From Isochrysis galbana (Eukaryota; Haptophyta; Isochrysidales; Isochrysidaceae): DNA of 64,000 nucleotides. The translations under genes were made by a program, and so were the position numbers. Location of the stretch: NCBI GenBank assembly GCA_018136815.1, contig CM030931.1, positions 5,276,148 to 5,340,147 on the forward strand, written 5' to 3'. A model generated the notes under the pieces. The model did not search any database. It had not been told where the DNA came from and worked only from the letters and a program-made list of their open reading frames with translations. This document shows positions 1-10,234 of this stretch, piece after piece; position 1 is the first letter of the stretch, and every line of letters begins with the position of its first letter.

Positions 1-3000
1 AGGCCATCCCATGGGATGCGGCCGCCGAGGGTGAGATCGCAGATGCCATCAAATCGGAGCTAACAGAGCGTTGCAGCTGTAGAGGCGGCGGGCGAGCCTT
101 CTGACGCAGCGCGGTAGACGTAGCAGGGGGCTGCACATTGCAACTAATATCGCTTTGATCGCTTTGCTCGTGCGCATCTCGTCGACCTCGAGACGAGAGC
201 TGGCTTGTTAGGGAAGCGATGCGCCCAGAGCAGTCGAAATCCACATTTGTGCGTGATTGTGTCTTCGACCCGTCGCCAAATGAAGCTGCTACCTGGAGGC
301 TCGTCGTTGGCGCGGACGTAGAGCACGCCTCAAGCGATATTGAAGGTAATGAGGAACTCTGTGATATATCGGAGCTCCATCCATCTTGGATGCTTGCTCT
401 AGTTGGATGACTTTTGTTACCCGTTTCGTCGGCCCCAACATTCTCTACGTCGCTTTGGACTGTGCAAGGAGCCATCGGTAGCAGTCGACGAGGTGCCTCC
501 CTTACACTACCCTCGAGATCAGCCGGCAAAATGCAAGGCAAGCAATTTGACGATGATCTCACGGGAATTGTGCCCCCCTCGGAATCGAAGCATATGGGTT
601 CATGGGACGGAAGCGGAGAAGGCTCAACACCTTCTATGATGCGTGTGTCGGCGGGTCTAGCGGCGTTGCTCCCCGCGCAGCCGTTCTCCGATGTAACGAT
701 GTGCGAAAAACGATGCGATGGCATCCACGGTGGCATAGATGACGACAGCACATGCACTGCAGGCGACCACATCGCATGCTCCGGACCAGCCGATGGAGCT
801 GCTGCAGCAAAGGCAGACGTGGCATGCAACGGGAGCACCCGAGTAGAAACCGGTGGTACAGGCTTAACGATCTGATTCACATCGTCTCTAATGTCGAGTT
901 CGCGAGTGATAACTGGAGGAGAGGGGCCGAAATCAGCGATTGGGTCTTGGACGAACAGTTCAGGTGTTGACGGTGATTCGAGGAGGGGGGACCGGCGACG
1001 CTGCACGGTCTTCTCATTGGAAAGAAAGGATAATTGAGCTTCTGCATCAGCAGATCCAAGAAGATGCTCCGCATTCAAACTTACATCACTTGGATAGGCA
1101 CTCGCCGAACTAGCTAGGGGCTGGGCTGCGCGCGAACCGGAAAATCCGTTGGTGGTCCTCGCGCCTCCCGACGTCGGCGCTCCATCTACCTCCTGAATCG
1201 GGGCCGTGTCACGTGATTGAGATGCTTTGGAAAAATCAATGCCTTCCTGTGATTCAGCTGATGTTGGTGAGCACTCAGTCGACGCTGTCTCTGTTTCAGG
1301 CAACGGTGGCAATGGTGGCATCGGCGTGTGTCTCGGTGCTCGTGACAGGGGAGAGGTCGGAGCACGAGACCTGGGTGAGCGTGAGCTCATGGAAGGGCTG
1401 CACGTGCCGTGAGGTGGATGCCAGGGCCGCATTTCACACGGCTCCCACTCGTCTCGAAAGCCTCTATCGCCAACTAGCGGGGGCTGCACCTCTGGAGGCC
1501 GAGGATGAGGTACGGGCGACTGCTCCCGCTCCAATGCTGCATTTTCAGGCGGTGCGCTTGAAGAAGGCTGCGAGGTCACATGCGACGACGGCGTTGGCTC
1601 AGGAGGCTTGGACAGCTGGTATGGCACAAGATGCACCCCATGCTTCACATCGAACGATTGAGAGGGCGGTGGTGGCAGCCCCGGCTGCGAAGGCATCTGC
1701 GATTCCTGTCGCATGAGGCGGTCAGGCGGCCGTAATGGCGATGTAGATGGCGGCAATTGCGTTGCGTGATGCGCCAACGGCGATGGCGGCTGCGGCGATG
1801 GCGGAAGGGGCGGCTGCGGCGACAATGGAAGGAGCGGTTGGACTGATGGCAGGAGGCAAGCCTGCAGCACTGGTGGGAGGGGCGGCTGCGATGCCGGCGG
1901 GAGGGGCGGCTGCGATGCCGGCGGGAGGGGCGGCTGCGATGCCGGCGGGAGGGGCGGCTGCGGCGCCGGCGGGAGGGGCGGCTGCGGCGCCGGCGGGAGG
2001 GGCGGCTGCGGCGCCGGCGGGAGGGGCGGCTGCGGCGCCGGCGGGAGGGGCGGCTGCGGCGCCGGCGGGAGGGGCGGCTGCGGCGATGGTTGGAGGGGCG
2101 GCTGCGGCGCCGGCGGGAGGGCCGGTTGCGATGGTGGGAGGGGCGGCTGCGGTGATGCCTTCCACGTGGGGGACAAGCCAAGCCGCGTGGAGTAGAGTAC
2201 TTTCTCCAACGACTGGCCGTGGGCATCGGTAGGCCCAGGCGAGAGAGGACAGCTGATTTTCTCATGGGACACAGGATTCTCATGGACTTGGAAGGCGTTT
2301 AAATGCCGTGCCATCGCCTCTCCCAGAATCTCGTAATCGTTGCCGCCAACGCGCTGCGCCTCCGGTGCTTCGCGTTGTAGCACCCCGCCTAATGCACAGC
2401 CTTCATCGGGAGAGCCGTTTCGTGCAAACAAGCGAGACAAGGTTGCGTCCAGTTGCTTCTCAAGACCACCAATCCGGCCCCTGTGCTCTGCAATCATACA
2501 CCGTTGCTCGTCAAGGATGTGTTCTTGCTCGTCCAACCGCCGGCGCTGAGCCTCGAGCTGGCGTTCCTGCTCGCGCACGTGTGCACGCAGCGCTCCCAGC
2601 ATTGCGTGAGCGTCTGCCAAGGCTCCCGCTGCTCGAGGAGCTAGCTCGTCCGCCAGCGCAGCCGCGAGAGCAGAGGCGGGAGCCGTCTCCGAGAAGGACT
2701 TGCATTGCACTAGCTCAACATTGCCATCAATGAGGGGCACATAGTGGGGGAATAAAGAGACATGATCCTCATCGATCGCCCTTGGGATAGCCTCCTCAAC
2801 AGTCTTTTCCGCTGCCTCCACCTCTCTCCACCATTCCTCCTGTTCATCAACCTCGTGCTGCGCCTGGTGCCCATAGTAAAGCAACTCGTCCGCTGCATCT
2901 GCATGCGCATCACCATCGCCAACATTCACTGCGTCATGTAGTGACGACCCGGTGGCAGGAGCACCAAGTGAGCATGCAGCATTCTCAGCATCCTCCTGCT

Positions 3001-3937
3001 CGTAACGGCACTGTAATTCCTGGCCTTGAAGCTGAAGCTCGCGCCCCTTTGCTTGGAGCTCTTGTGCATGCAAGAGCATCTCTTCGGATCGAAGGGTCAT
3101 CGAGTCGGTCTGGAATGGAGTCTGCTGCCCGTGCTGTTGCTCTTGCATGGCCCGCTGTTCTTCACTACGCAGCTGGAGCTCTTCGCCTCTCAGTTGGAGC
3201 TCGCGCCCCTGTAATCGAAGCTCCTGAGCTCGTAGCATCATCTCCTGGCCTCGCAGCTGGAGCTCGCTAGCTTGTACTTCCGTAGCAGCTGCTACCGTAG
3301 CAACGTCGAGCCGATGCCCCCTCTCGCGGTGGACATTCGCTTCCCCGATACCGCCTTGAAGAAGCGTCTGATGGCCCATCATGCGATGGTCTACGATGGC
3401 CTGGGTAGGCAGCCCTGAGGAGGCAAACGGCCCTGCGGCGACCTGCATAGCCTGTATGTCCCTAGCATTTGTCGCACCATGTAGCCACTCCTCTTCAACG
3501 CCACAGCGCTCACTCAGCATGAAAGGATGAGCTGTGTTCGCGAGAGGAGTGCCTGGCGATGAAGGTACCGAAGAGACCGCATCAGAATGCTGCATGGGTA
3601 CGCACACAACGCACCCCCCTTGCATGTGGGAGGGCGAGGTGTTGGATGACGCAGGTTGAGGAGAGATCGGGCCATACGCCCAGTGGCCTGCTGCGTGCAT
3701 CGGTGACTTGGGACCCCTATGGCGCACGCCACGTTCGAGCTGGTCGGCCGTGTACCCAGCATTATTTGGAAGATACAACGAATCGGCAGCGGCGTGCGAG
3801 CCGTGAAGCGCTGGGGGGAGCGGTCGGGGGCCTCTGCCGGGAGTACCGTGTGGAAGGCTTGGTGGACGAGCCTCAGCGGCCATCCCCTTCTGAACTGGGC
3901 TGGGCGCGAGCTCCTCGACCGCGCACGCGGTGTGCAT
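1..3937 (-). CDS. Very long Q/L/E- and proline-rich protein, runs off the left edge
   Basis: Reading the minus strand codon by codon, one frame is open without a stop from above position 4000 down to base 2, about 1,312 codons from the ATG at 3937. That start is only one candidate: the frame also stays open upstream into a pyrimidine tract. In order, the protein has a low-complexity head, an amphipathic Gln/Leu/Glu region (about 3300-3000) with repeated ELQLRGQE-like units, a second coiled-coil-like stretch rich in RLDEQ and LEKQ (about 2600-2440), a PPLPPAPQ-type repeat (about 2150-1760), and a long Ser/Pro/Thr-rich tail. I do not recognise the family. A cytoskeletal or scaffold protein would fit the composition, but that is a guess. 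The tail continues outside the window. Base composition matches the host genes. Confidence 0.6.
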   Translation of the reverse strand, partial: MHTACAVEELAPSPVQKGMAAEARPPSLPHGTPGRGPRPLPPALHGSHAAADSLYLPNNAGYTADQLERGVRHRGPKSPMHAAGHWAYGPISPQPASSNTSPSHMQGGCVVCVPMQHSDAVSSVPSSPGTPLANTAHPFMLSERCGVEEEWLHGATNARDIQAMQVAAGPFASSGLPTQAIVDHRMMGHQTLLQGGIGEANVHRERGHRLDVATVAAATEVQASELQLRGQEMMLRAQELRLQGRELQLRGEELQLRSEEQRAMQEQQHGQQTPFQTDSMTLRSEEMLLHAQELQAKGRELQLQGQELQCRYEQEDAENAACSLGAPATGSSLHDAVNVGDGDAHADAADELLYYGHQAQHEVDEQEEWWREVEAAEKTVEEAIPRAIDEDHVSLFPHYVPLIDGNVELVQCKSFSETAPASALAAALADELAPRAAGALADAHAMLGALRAHVREQERQLEAQRRRLDEQEHILDEQRCMIAEHRGRIGGLEKQLDATLSRLFARNGSPDEGCALGGVLQREAPEAQRVGGNDYEILGEAMARHLNAFQVHENPVSHEKISCPLSPGPTDAHGQSLEKVLYSTRLGLSPTWKASPQPPLPPSQPALPPAPQPPLQPSPQPPLPPAPQPPLPPAPQPPLPPAPQPPLPPAPQPPLPPAPQPPLPPASQPPLPPASQPPLPPASQPPLPPVLQACLLPSVQPLLPLSPQPPLPPSPQPPSPLAHHATQLPPSTSPLRPPDRLMRQESQMPSQPGLPPPPSQSFDVKHGVHLVPYQLSKPPEPTPSSHVTSQPSSSAPPENAALEREQSPVPHPRPPEVQPPLVGDRGFRDEWEPCEMRPWHPPHGTCSPSMSSRSPRSRAPTSPLSRAPRHTPMPPLPPLPETETASTECSPTSAESQEGIDFSKASQSRDTAPIQEVDGAPTSGGARTTNGFSGSRAAQPLASSASAYPSDVSLNAEHLLGSADAEAQLSFLSNEKTVQRRRSPLLESPSTPELFVQDPIADFGPSPPVITRELDIRDDVNQIVKPVPPVSTRVLPLHATSAFAAAAPSAGPEHAMWSPAVHVLSSSMPPWMPSHRFSHIVTSENGCAGSNAARPADTRIIEGVEPSPLPSHEPICFDSEGGTIPVRSSSNCLPCILPADLEGSVREAPRRLLPMAPCTVQSDVENVGADETGNKSHPTRASIQDGWSSDISQSSSLPSISLEACSTSAPTTSLQVAASFGDGSKTQSRTNVDFDCSGRIASLTSQLSSRGRRDAHEQSDQSDISCNVQPPATSTALRQKARPPPLQLQRSVSSDLMASAISPSAAASHGMA
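1876..2151. repeat. 24-bp tandem repeat inside the minus-strand long ORF
   Basis: A 24-base unit built on GCGGCTGCGGCGCCGGCGGG is repeated about eleven times with a few base changes. Read on the minus strand in the long frame it encodes PPLPPAPQ-like octapeptides. The unit length is a multiple of three, so copy-number change keeps the frame. Confidence 0.85.
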
Positions 3938-3999
3938 TGGAGCTGCTTGCCTCTTGTCCCTTCCTCGGGTCGATTGGCGCGTGCACCGCCGCCCACGCG

Positions 4000-4694
4000 A
4001 GGGGGAGAGGCCACGGTGGTCTGCCGTTTGCCCCCCCCCACCTGAGCGCGCTCCTCCCTCCCCGCAGGCGAGAGGTGCGAGGAGAGGGGAAACGAGGTGA
4101 ATATGAGAGAGAATTCGACAGAGCAAAGGGAAGAGGGAAGAGGGGGAGGGAGGGGGGGGGAAGGGGGAGGGGGGGGGGGGGGGGGCAGGCGAGGAGGGGA
4201 CGGGGGGGGGGGGGGGGGGGTGAGAGGGAGGGAGGGAGAAAATGGAGAGGGCAAGTTTCCCGCGCGCGAGAAGAGAAGTCCTGCCTCCTCATCTACTATG
4301 ACCGCCTGCTCCCAGCTCGGGCGCCTAACGGAGACAGCGGGCATGGGATTCTACTGAAGTGCGTGAAGGTCTGCCAACTTCTCTCTATCCAGCAGGGAGA
4401 GAGGAAAGTCTCACCGTAAGACGGTGATGAGCAGCGCGATCTGTGGAAAGAGAAGAGGAGAGAGAGAGAGAAGCTCGGGGATCCCGCGAGCTGGTGTGAG
4501 CTCGCCCCCACACAAGAGAACAGCGCCTGCTCCCAGCTCGGGACGCCGCGAGATGGTTTATATTTATCTCTCAAGCTGCCGCCCGCACCGACGATGAGGT
4601 CTCTCTGTGCCTGTGCCCAACCCACCGTCAACCGTGAAAAAAACGCACGCTCGCAAAGTAGAGTACATAGAATGCACGTCGTATTGAATACTTT
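4000..4694. other. Low-complexity stretch between the long minus ORF and the Copia element
   Basis: Positions 4130-4250 are almost pure G with A interruptions, including G runs of about 18-20. The stretch could be the promoter or a 5' intron of the minus-strand ORF. The phrase 'ctgctcccagctcggg' occurs at about 4306 and again at about 4527, so a short local duplication is present. I see no convincing gene. Confidence 0.4.
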
Positions 4695-5614
4695 CGTCAG
4701 CGTTTTATTGTTGTGTTCGTATCTCTTAAGAGGCGAAGCACCTTCGGAGGTGCTGCACGCCGTCGCCGCGCCGCGCCGTCCCCTCCCATGCCTCTCAGAC
4801 CACCTCGTTGGCGGCTGTAGCGGTATGGGAGGGCGTCTCCATACCCCTCACCCATCATATCTTGGCCCTAGCCCCCAGCTAGCTCGACGCGCAGCGCGAG
4901 CTAGGTCACAATTTGTGTCACCTGGGCGGCGCTGCATGCGCGCGCCGCGAAAGGTGCTTCACCTTTCAGGAGCAGATGGGCGAGCATCTAGGCAGTGGGA
5001 AGGGGAACTGACAGGCCTGGTTGCTTTTGTTTGTGGGTCGGCACGTTCCGATCGCCACAGTGGCGGGCGAGTAGCGAGTAGCTGCTGGTGTTGGCGGCTA
5101 GCTGCTGCAGCGGCAACGGCGCAGCGCACGAGCGCGAGCCAGCAATTTTGGCAGGCTGTCTGTGTCTGCGCGCCCGATCAGGGAGTGATTATGCACAGTG
5201 ATAAAAAAAGGGGCTCCGCCAGCAGCCACCGCTCCCTGCTCGCCCGCCTTTCGGCTCCCTCGAGCTCCGAAATCGTTCTCTTCGGCTCCGCTGTCGCTCC
5301 TACCAAAAAGAGAAGGCCGGAATCGACGGCGGAATTCGGTAAACGGCCCGCAAGTATTACTGGGCGAGCGATGCCCAGCACTTGCACTTCCGGTAAGCAG
5401 ATAGGTTTGGAAACTCCTCATAAAAGGGCGTGAGAAATATGAGTTCGTCGTTTTTTTTCCGCGTCGGGTGAGCCCCCCCGTTGCCACGAATTCCCCTCCC
5501 GCATGCGTGCTCCCGTCGCCTCGCTCCGTCGCCCAGTAATCATAGTATCAAGAGTATAATATATTTTACTACTACTACGACGTCACGACGTCGAAGTTCA
5601 CCAAATAAGACTCA
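4695..5614 (+). repeat. Probable 5' LTR of the Copia-type element
   Basis: The block starts with CGTCAGCGTTTTATTGTTG (4695), nearly repeated at 8399 just after the purine-rich GATGGGGGAGCG, the place expected for a polypurine tract and 3' LTR. It ends before TGGTGCCCGG at 5618, which looks like a primer-binding site. Apart from the first ~26 bases the two supposed LTRs differ, so the 3' copy may come from another subfamily. LTR limits are inferred. Confidence 0.45.
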
Positions 5615-5770
5615 ACGTGGTGCCCGGCCGGTAGCAGGCCCTCTCCCCTGCCCTCCCCGCCCCCCACCCCGAGGTGGCCATGAGAGGCGACCCTCTGGGC
5701 GAGGCTGAGGCAGAGATTGCGAGGCTGCAAGGGCTGATGCAGGCGGCGCGAGCTGAGGTGCGGCGCTGCT

Positions 5771-8112
5771 AATAATGTTGATGAGTTCTGCGCGGAGCTG
5801 GGAATTCGACGTACGTACTCTCCGCCCTATGCTCCCGACCGCAACGCCCACGCCGAGCGCCTATGGTACACCCTTCTACGGCCGATGCGCGTCATGTTAG
5901 CCCACTCTGGTTATGACGGTATGAAATCGCTATTATGGCCATTCTTAATGCAATACGCGTGTGAAATTCAACGGGCACTACCGACGTCCGCCAACCATCA
6001 AGGCGCTAGTCCCTACGAGCTCCTCGCGCATCATCCTTACGACCTATCGAAATTCAAGGTCATGTTTTGCGATTGCTTCGCCCTTGTACCAGAGCCTAAC
6101 ATCCATGCGCCTAAGAAATTGGCCTCGCCGCGCGAGAAGGGCGTATTCCTGGGCATCGACTCCGCACGCAATGGCTACTATGTCTTCCTCCCTTCTCGCA
6201 ATCGAGTTGCAACGGTCGTCGATGCTGTCTTCAACGAATGCGCTTTCACCGCTCACCGCTCTCGGCGATGACTTTGATCCTTCACGCGTAGTCCGGGAAT
6301 TTCGCCAGCCTCCGACTCACACTCTTCCCCACGCCATCCTCACCCAAGCCCGGCCTCCGCCCCACGCACCAATCGTCTTAGCTCAGCCCATCCCGCCACC
6401 GGTCTCGGCTACGCCCGTTCGCCCTAGCGTAACTTCTCTCGCCGCAGCCGGCCTGTTAGCCTTCGCATTGTCCGCCTCATCGGTGGGGGAGCGTGTCATT
6501 ATTAGTCCCGATTCGGCTAACTCAATTCCGACGCCTCGATCCTTTAAGGAAGCCATCGCTGACCCCATCTACGGAAGCCGATGGCTAGAAGCCATGAAAG
6601 ACGACGTCAAAGGAAAATACGAGACTAACCGCGCTTGGACACTTGTCAAAAGCCTACCCCCTGGCCGGAAATGTACTAAAGGCAAATGGGTGTACAAGGT
6701 AATCTACAAAGACGACGGCTCGGTTGATCGATTCAAGGCCCGATGGGTGGCTTGTGGCTACTCTCAAATTGAAGGCATCGACTATGACGAAACATTTTGC
6801 TCTACCATGCGATGTGAATCTATCCGCCTGTTCCTTGCCCATCTTTGCGCCTCTAGCTATGCATGGCTCGAGATAGACGTTACCAAGGCGTTTACTCAAG
6901 GCGACATGGATCCCAACATGGACTTATATATACGTCGAACAACCCCATGGCTTTGTCCAACAAGGTTTCACTGCTTGCAAGCTAACACGCCCTCTCGAAG
7001 GAACTAAACAAGCCGGAAACCTATTCATGAAGTCTAACGCAGAGCATCTTCAATCGCTTGGATTCATTCGCTGTCCAGCCGAGCCCAATATCTTCAAGCG
7101 TACCCTCGATGGCATTCTAATTAAGATCGGACTCTACGTCGACAATCTGCTCATCGGGTATCCTCGAACCAAAAGCGGCGGAACCCAACTCGACTCCTTC
7201 ATCCAACAATACACCGCTCGTTTTGCTTGTAGCGCCCCTAAGCCGCCATCGCTCTTCTGCGGCATGAACCTCACCAGGGACTACGACAACAAAACAATGA
7301 CCATCAATCAAGACAACTATATCCAAACCGCATCGAAGAAATTTCTATCAACGTCTTCTCAACCCTACTCGGTTCCCGTCCGCTCCTCCGATGTTGAGGG
7401 ATTTATGAAGATGAACGGCGCTAACAACGATGAGGAACGAGCTGCCATGCGCGATAAGCCATTCTTATCCCTCATGGGATGCATACTTTGGGTTGCTAAT
7501 TGCACGAGGCCTGACATCTCATTCGTCTCGAGCTTCCTTTGTCAATTTATGCATGATCCCAGTCCGTCGAATCATTCCGCCGCCCTCGGCGCGCTAGCCT
7601 ACCTTCACAACACTAGGCATCTCGGGATTAAATTCAACGGCAACCGTCCGGACATTGAAGTTTATTCCGACGCATCATGGGGGAGTTCACCGACGCCCTT
7701 CGCCGGCCACATCATCAAATACTGCGGTGCCGCTATCTCATACTCCGCTCGCAAACTCAAGATTATTCCACAAAGCTCCGCTGAGGCCGAAATCGCCGCC
7801 TACACCAATGCTGCTAAAGACCTTCGCTTCGTACTCAATGTTCTCGAGTTTCTCGAAGCCGAATATAAACTCCCGGCGACAATCTTCTGCGATAACTCAG
7901 CTACCGTTGCGTCCATCAAGAACCCTGGCGTAAAAGGACGCACTCGACACTACGACAATTGGATCTGGTTTGGTCGCAAACAATATCTCGATCGTGTTTC
8001 CATACCGATGTGGATATCGACTGAAGATCAGATCGCTGATATGATGACCAAGGCGCTTGAGAAGAATAAATTCGTAAAATTTCGCAACCTCGCGCTGGGA
8101 GCATCAAATTAA
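5771..8112 (+). pseudogene. Copia Pol remnant: integrase C-half, reverse transcriptase, RNase H
   Basis: Three frames together give a Copia Pol. Frame 2 (5771-6268) holds the end of the integrase core, with the catalytic-Glu context PDRNAHAERLW, and the C-terminal domain. Frame 3 (6246 to about 6940) holds the start of RT (FKARWVACGYSQIEGIDYDETF). Frame 1 (about 6940-8112) holds the rest of RT, with YVDN in place of the usual YVDD, and the RNase H domain (VYSDASWG, SSAEAEIAA, FCDNSATVASIKNP, HYD). The frame changes near 6250 and 6935 need one base each. The D-to-N change in the RT catalytic pair adds to the evidence that the copy is dead. The last codons (MMTKALEKNKF) are the usual Copia C-terminus. 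Confidence 0.85.
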
Positions 8113-8398
8113 TCCAACATCTTGGATTTAACCCCGCATGCCCCATTCTCTGACTTCATGTTTCATGTCACTTGCTTGGTAATAGCCTCCACTTCATCCA
8201 ACCTCAACTAGGCAACCAGGTGCTGGGTCACGACACAGGAATGTTGCAGGTTTGGATGCCGCCGACTTAGGCGAAGAATTGTTGCTGGCCTATGTCTTTG
8301 ACGCTTGAGCACATTTCAGCCTCGAAGGTAAGCTTGTACCTTTCTCGGGAATGGCAACGATTGGGAGAATCAGGGTTTCGCCTTTGGCGATGGGGGAG

Positions 8399-8475
8399 CG
8401 TCAGAGTTTTATTGTTGTGTTAGTATAACCTTAGTGCTGCGGGACCGTAGCCCTTCGACGGCAACGGAGCCCCTA
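8399..8475 (+). repeat. LTR-like repeat, left half (split by a transposon)
   Basis: Bases 8418-8475 match 26947-26999 closely (GTATAACCTTAGTGCTG, GGCAACGGAGCCCCTA). The match resumes at 10079, after the inserted TIR element. Together the halves rebuild the same repeat that is uninterrupted at 26935-27110. Confidence 0.75.
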
Positions 8476-10078
8476 CAAGTAGGTGGTAAAAATATTACGC
8501 GCGTTCACTTTTTTAGGGGGGGTGAGTATGTAGTTGACGGATGTTCATTGTCGCGCGCCTTGAGTTGGGTGTGTTCGCGTGTCGCATTCATCCTAGATGA
8601 TGCGATTTCCAGGCTCTTGTTTCCAGGTCCTTCGCCGTGCGGCCACACGGTGAAGCTCAGGTACATCTAGGTTGGTAGGGTTCGTCCCTAGCGATCTAGA
8701 CTTCGAGTTCTCGTTTCGTTCCTTCTAGCCTGTTTGTCAGGTCTAGATTCCGGGTTTCCTCCTTTCGGGTAATCTTGACCCAAAGGAGCCAGGTCGCCTG
8801 TTGCTCGCTGCGCGCTTGTCTCAGGCTCTCGAGTTACCTTGTGAAGGCTTGTTTAGCTTCTTGCAAGGCTTGTTGTTTCTTGTTGGGTTCCGGTTCTTTC
8901 TTGGGACCTGCTGACTTTCGTTGTTGTCCAGGCCTGTTCTTCGTAGGTTCTGCTTGGCCTGGTTAGGGTTTCGTTGAATCCCCGCGTTCGGCGTTTGGCG
9001 TTGGCGTTCGGAAATTTCCTCTCACATTCCCTAGGTCCGCTACCCTTGGCTTGTAGGTCCTTGCTTCTTTCTTCTCGGTCAAGGTTTTGGCGAGCGAGTC
9101 GGTTGCTCTAGCCGCTCGAGATTTGAGGTTTAATTTGCCATCTCCCCTTGGAGACCGGTGTAGGTTCGCTTCCTAGGTGAGGGAATCTTTCCCCTTGATG
9201 CAAGCTACATGCAAGCCTTGGCCCCTTTGGTGTTCCTTCCCCTTGGTTGCTACTCAGGGTTGTTCGTTAGAAGCGTCTAGAAGGTTCACGCTCAACGGCA
9301 AGATTTCCTCTGTCGTGAAGACATCTCGTTGCGATCTGTATCCAAAGTGATCGCCGTGGTCGCGCGACATGACGCTCCCCTTCGGACTCTCCGCTACGTG
9401 GGAAGTTACAACGGAGACACGCTCCGGCCGTCGCTGCGGAGTCTCTCTCTCTCTCTCGCTCTCTCTCTCCGTCTCTCGCGACGTGTTTGAGTTATCGGTG
9501 ATTTGGGGTCGCGGTTGCTTGATAATTTGCTTTGTTTGGGTGAATGATTCCGGTGTGTTCGTGAGTCTGTGTATCCTGTTGTTCTTAGGCTCTTTGTCCG
9601 TCGTTGTTCGCTGCGTCGCTGCACTCAAGCAGCCTAGGCTCCCTCCCTGAGGGAAGAGTTCTTTGTAGGTCTAACAATCTCTTACAACCCATCACACTAG
9701 GGCCGCTAGGAGCGCCTCGCCGCCCCACAGTCCTTCGTTCGCCGTTCGTTCCCTGTCCATACACCCGAATGGGGTTGCCCGACCCAGTCCAGAATTTCAT
9801 TCACCCGACTCCCGGTGGGGAGGAGGGCCAAAGCGCCGCGCTAGCCGCCGGTGCTGCTCGCGACGGAGTGGCTCAGAGCCCTCCGGCTCCGCTCGACTCG
9901 ACATCGCGGCGCAGCCGCGGGGTTTCGCTTGGTTGAGCGCCGGCGCGGGGAAAATTTTCAGGGTTTTTAACAGTGTTCACTTTGGGGGTCAAGGGAGTAG
10001 TAGGTAGTTGACCATGTTCAAACGGTCAAAAAGTTTGAGTTGCGTTCGCGTTCGACTATTTTTTGTACCACCTACTTG
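8476..10078. mobile_element. 1.6-kb TIR transposon with TA target duplication
   Basis: The left end CAAGTAGGTGGTAAAAA and the right end TTTTGTACCACCTACTTG are inverted repeats of about 17 bp. Each is bordered by TA (8474-8475, 10079-10080). The repeat copy at 26935-27110 shows the empty site: there GGAGCCCCTA is followed directly by CCCCGCGATGG. The insertion is therefore proven inside the window. Duplication of TA suits Tc1/mariner-like or similar elements. No transposase is recognised inside, so the copy is probably non-autonomous. It contains a CT-rich microsatellite near 9440 and, at 9771-9908, a repeat shared with 55115-55262. Confidence 0.85.
9771..9908 (+). repeat. Dispersed repeat with conserved reading frame, copy A
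   Basis: The block matches the reverse complement of 55115-55262 with few differences. In both copies the same frame stays open and gives LPDPVQNFIHPTPGG followed by an AALAAGAARDGVAQSPP-like stretch. It may be a fragment of an element-encoded protein, which I cannot name. Confidence 0.6.
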
Positions 10079-10180
10079 TACCCCGCGATGGGGGTATGCG
10101 CGGTTGGCGCATGGCTCGTCCGGTGTATGTGGCTAGGAATGCTAGCTAACAAGATGTCATACGACGCTATAAGTTCTAAC
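10079..10180 (+). repeat. LTR-like repeat, right half
   Basis: This continues the repeat interrupted at 8475 (CCCCGCGATGGGGGTATG through CGACGCTATAAGTTCTAA). The same sequence is found at 27000-27105, and its last ~35 bases are found inverted at 15900-15947. Confidence 0.7.
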
Positions 10181-10234
10181 GGTCGCTCTCTCCCCTCGCT
10201 CGCTCGCTCTCTCGAAGAAGCTTGAGAGTGAGGG

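Larger units (their letters stand above)
4695..8475 (+). mobile_element. Internally deleted Ty1/Copia-type LTR retrotransposon
   Basis: The order integrase, reverse transcriptase, RNase H is the Copia (Pseudoviridae) order. A short gag-like start at 5681 (MRGDPLGEAEAEIARLQG) runs into two stops, and about ten codons later the frame is already inside the integrase core. Gag, protease and the first half of integrase are therefore missing. The coding part carries two frameshifts. The right part is interrupted by the TIR transposon at 8476. This is a dead element, mobile only in trans if at all. Confidence 0.8.

Noticed and set aside
1747-2232. Ala/Gly-rich plus-strand ORF over the 24-bp repeat
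   Set aside because: It is the antisense shadow of the PPLPP repeat in the long minus-strand ORF.
3514-4419. Pro- or Gly-rich ORFs on both strands (PPPP/GGGG)
   Set aside because: They arise from a poly-G/C tract. The minus frame that stays open to the left edge is the better candidate.
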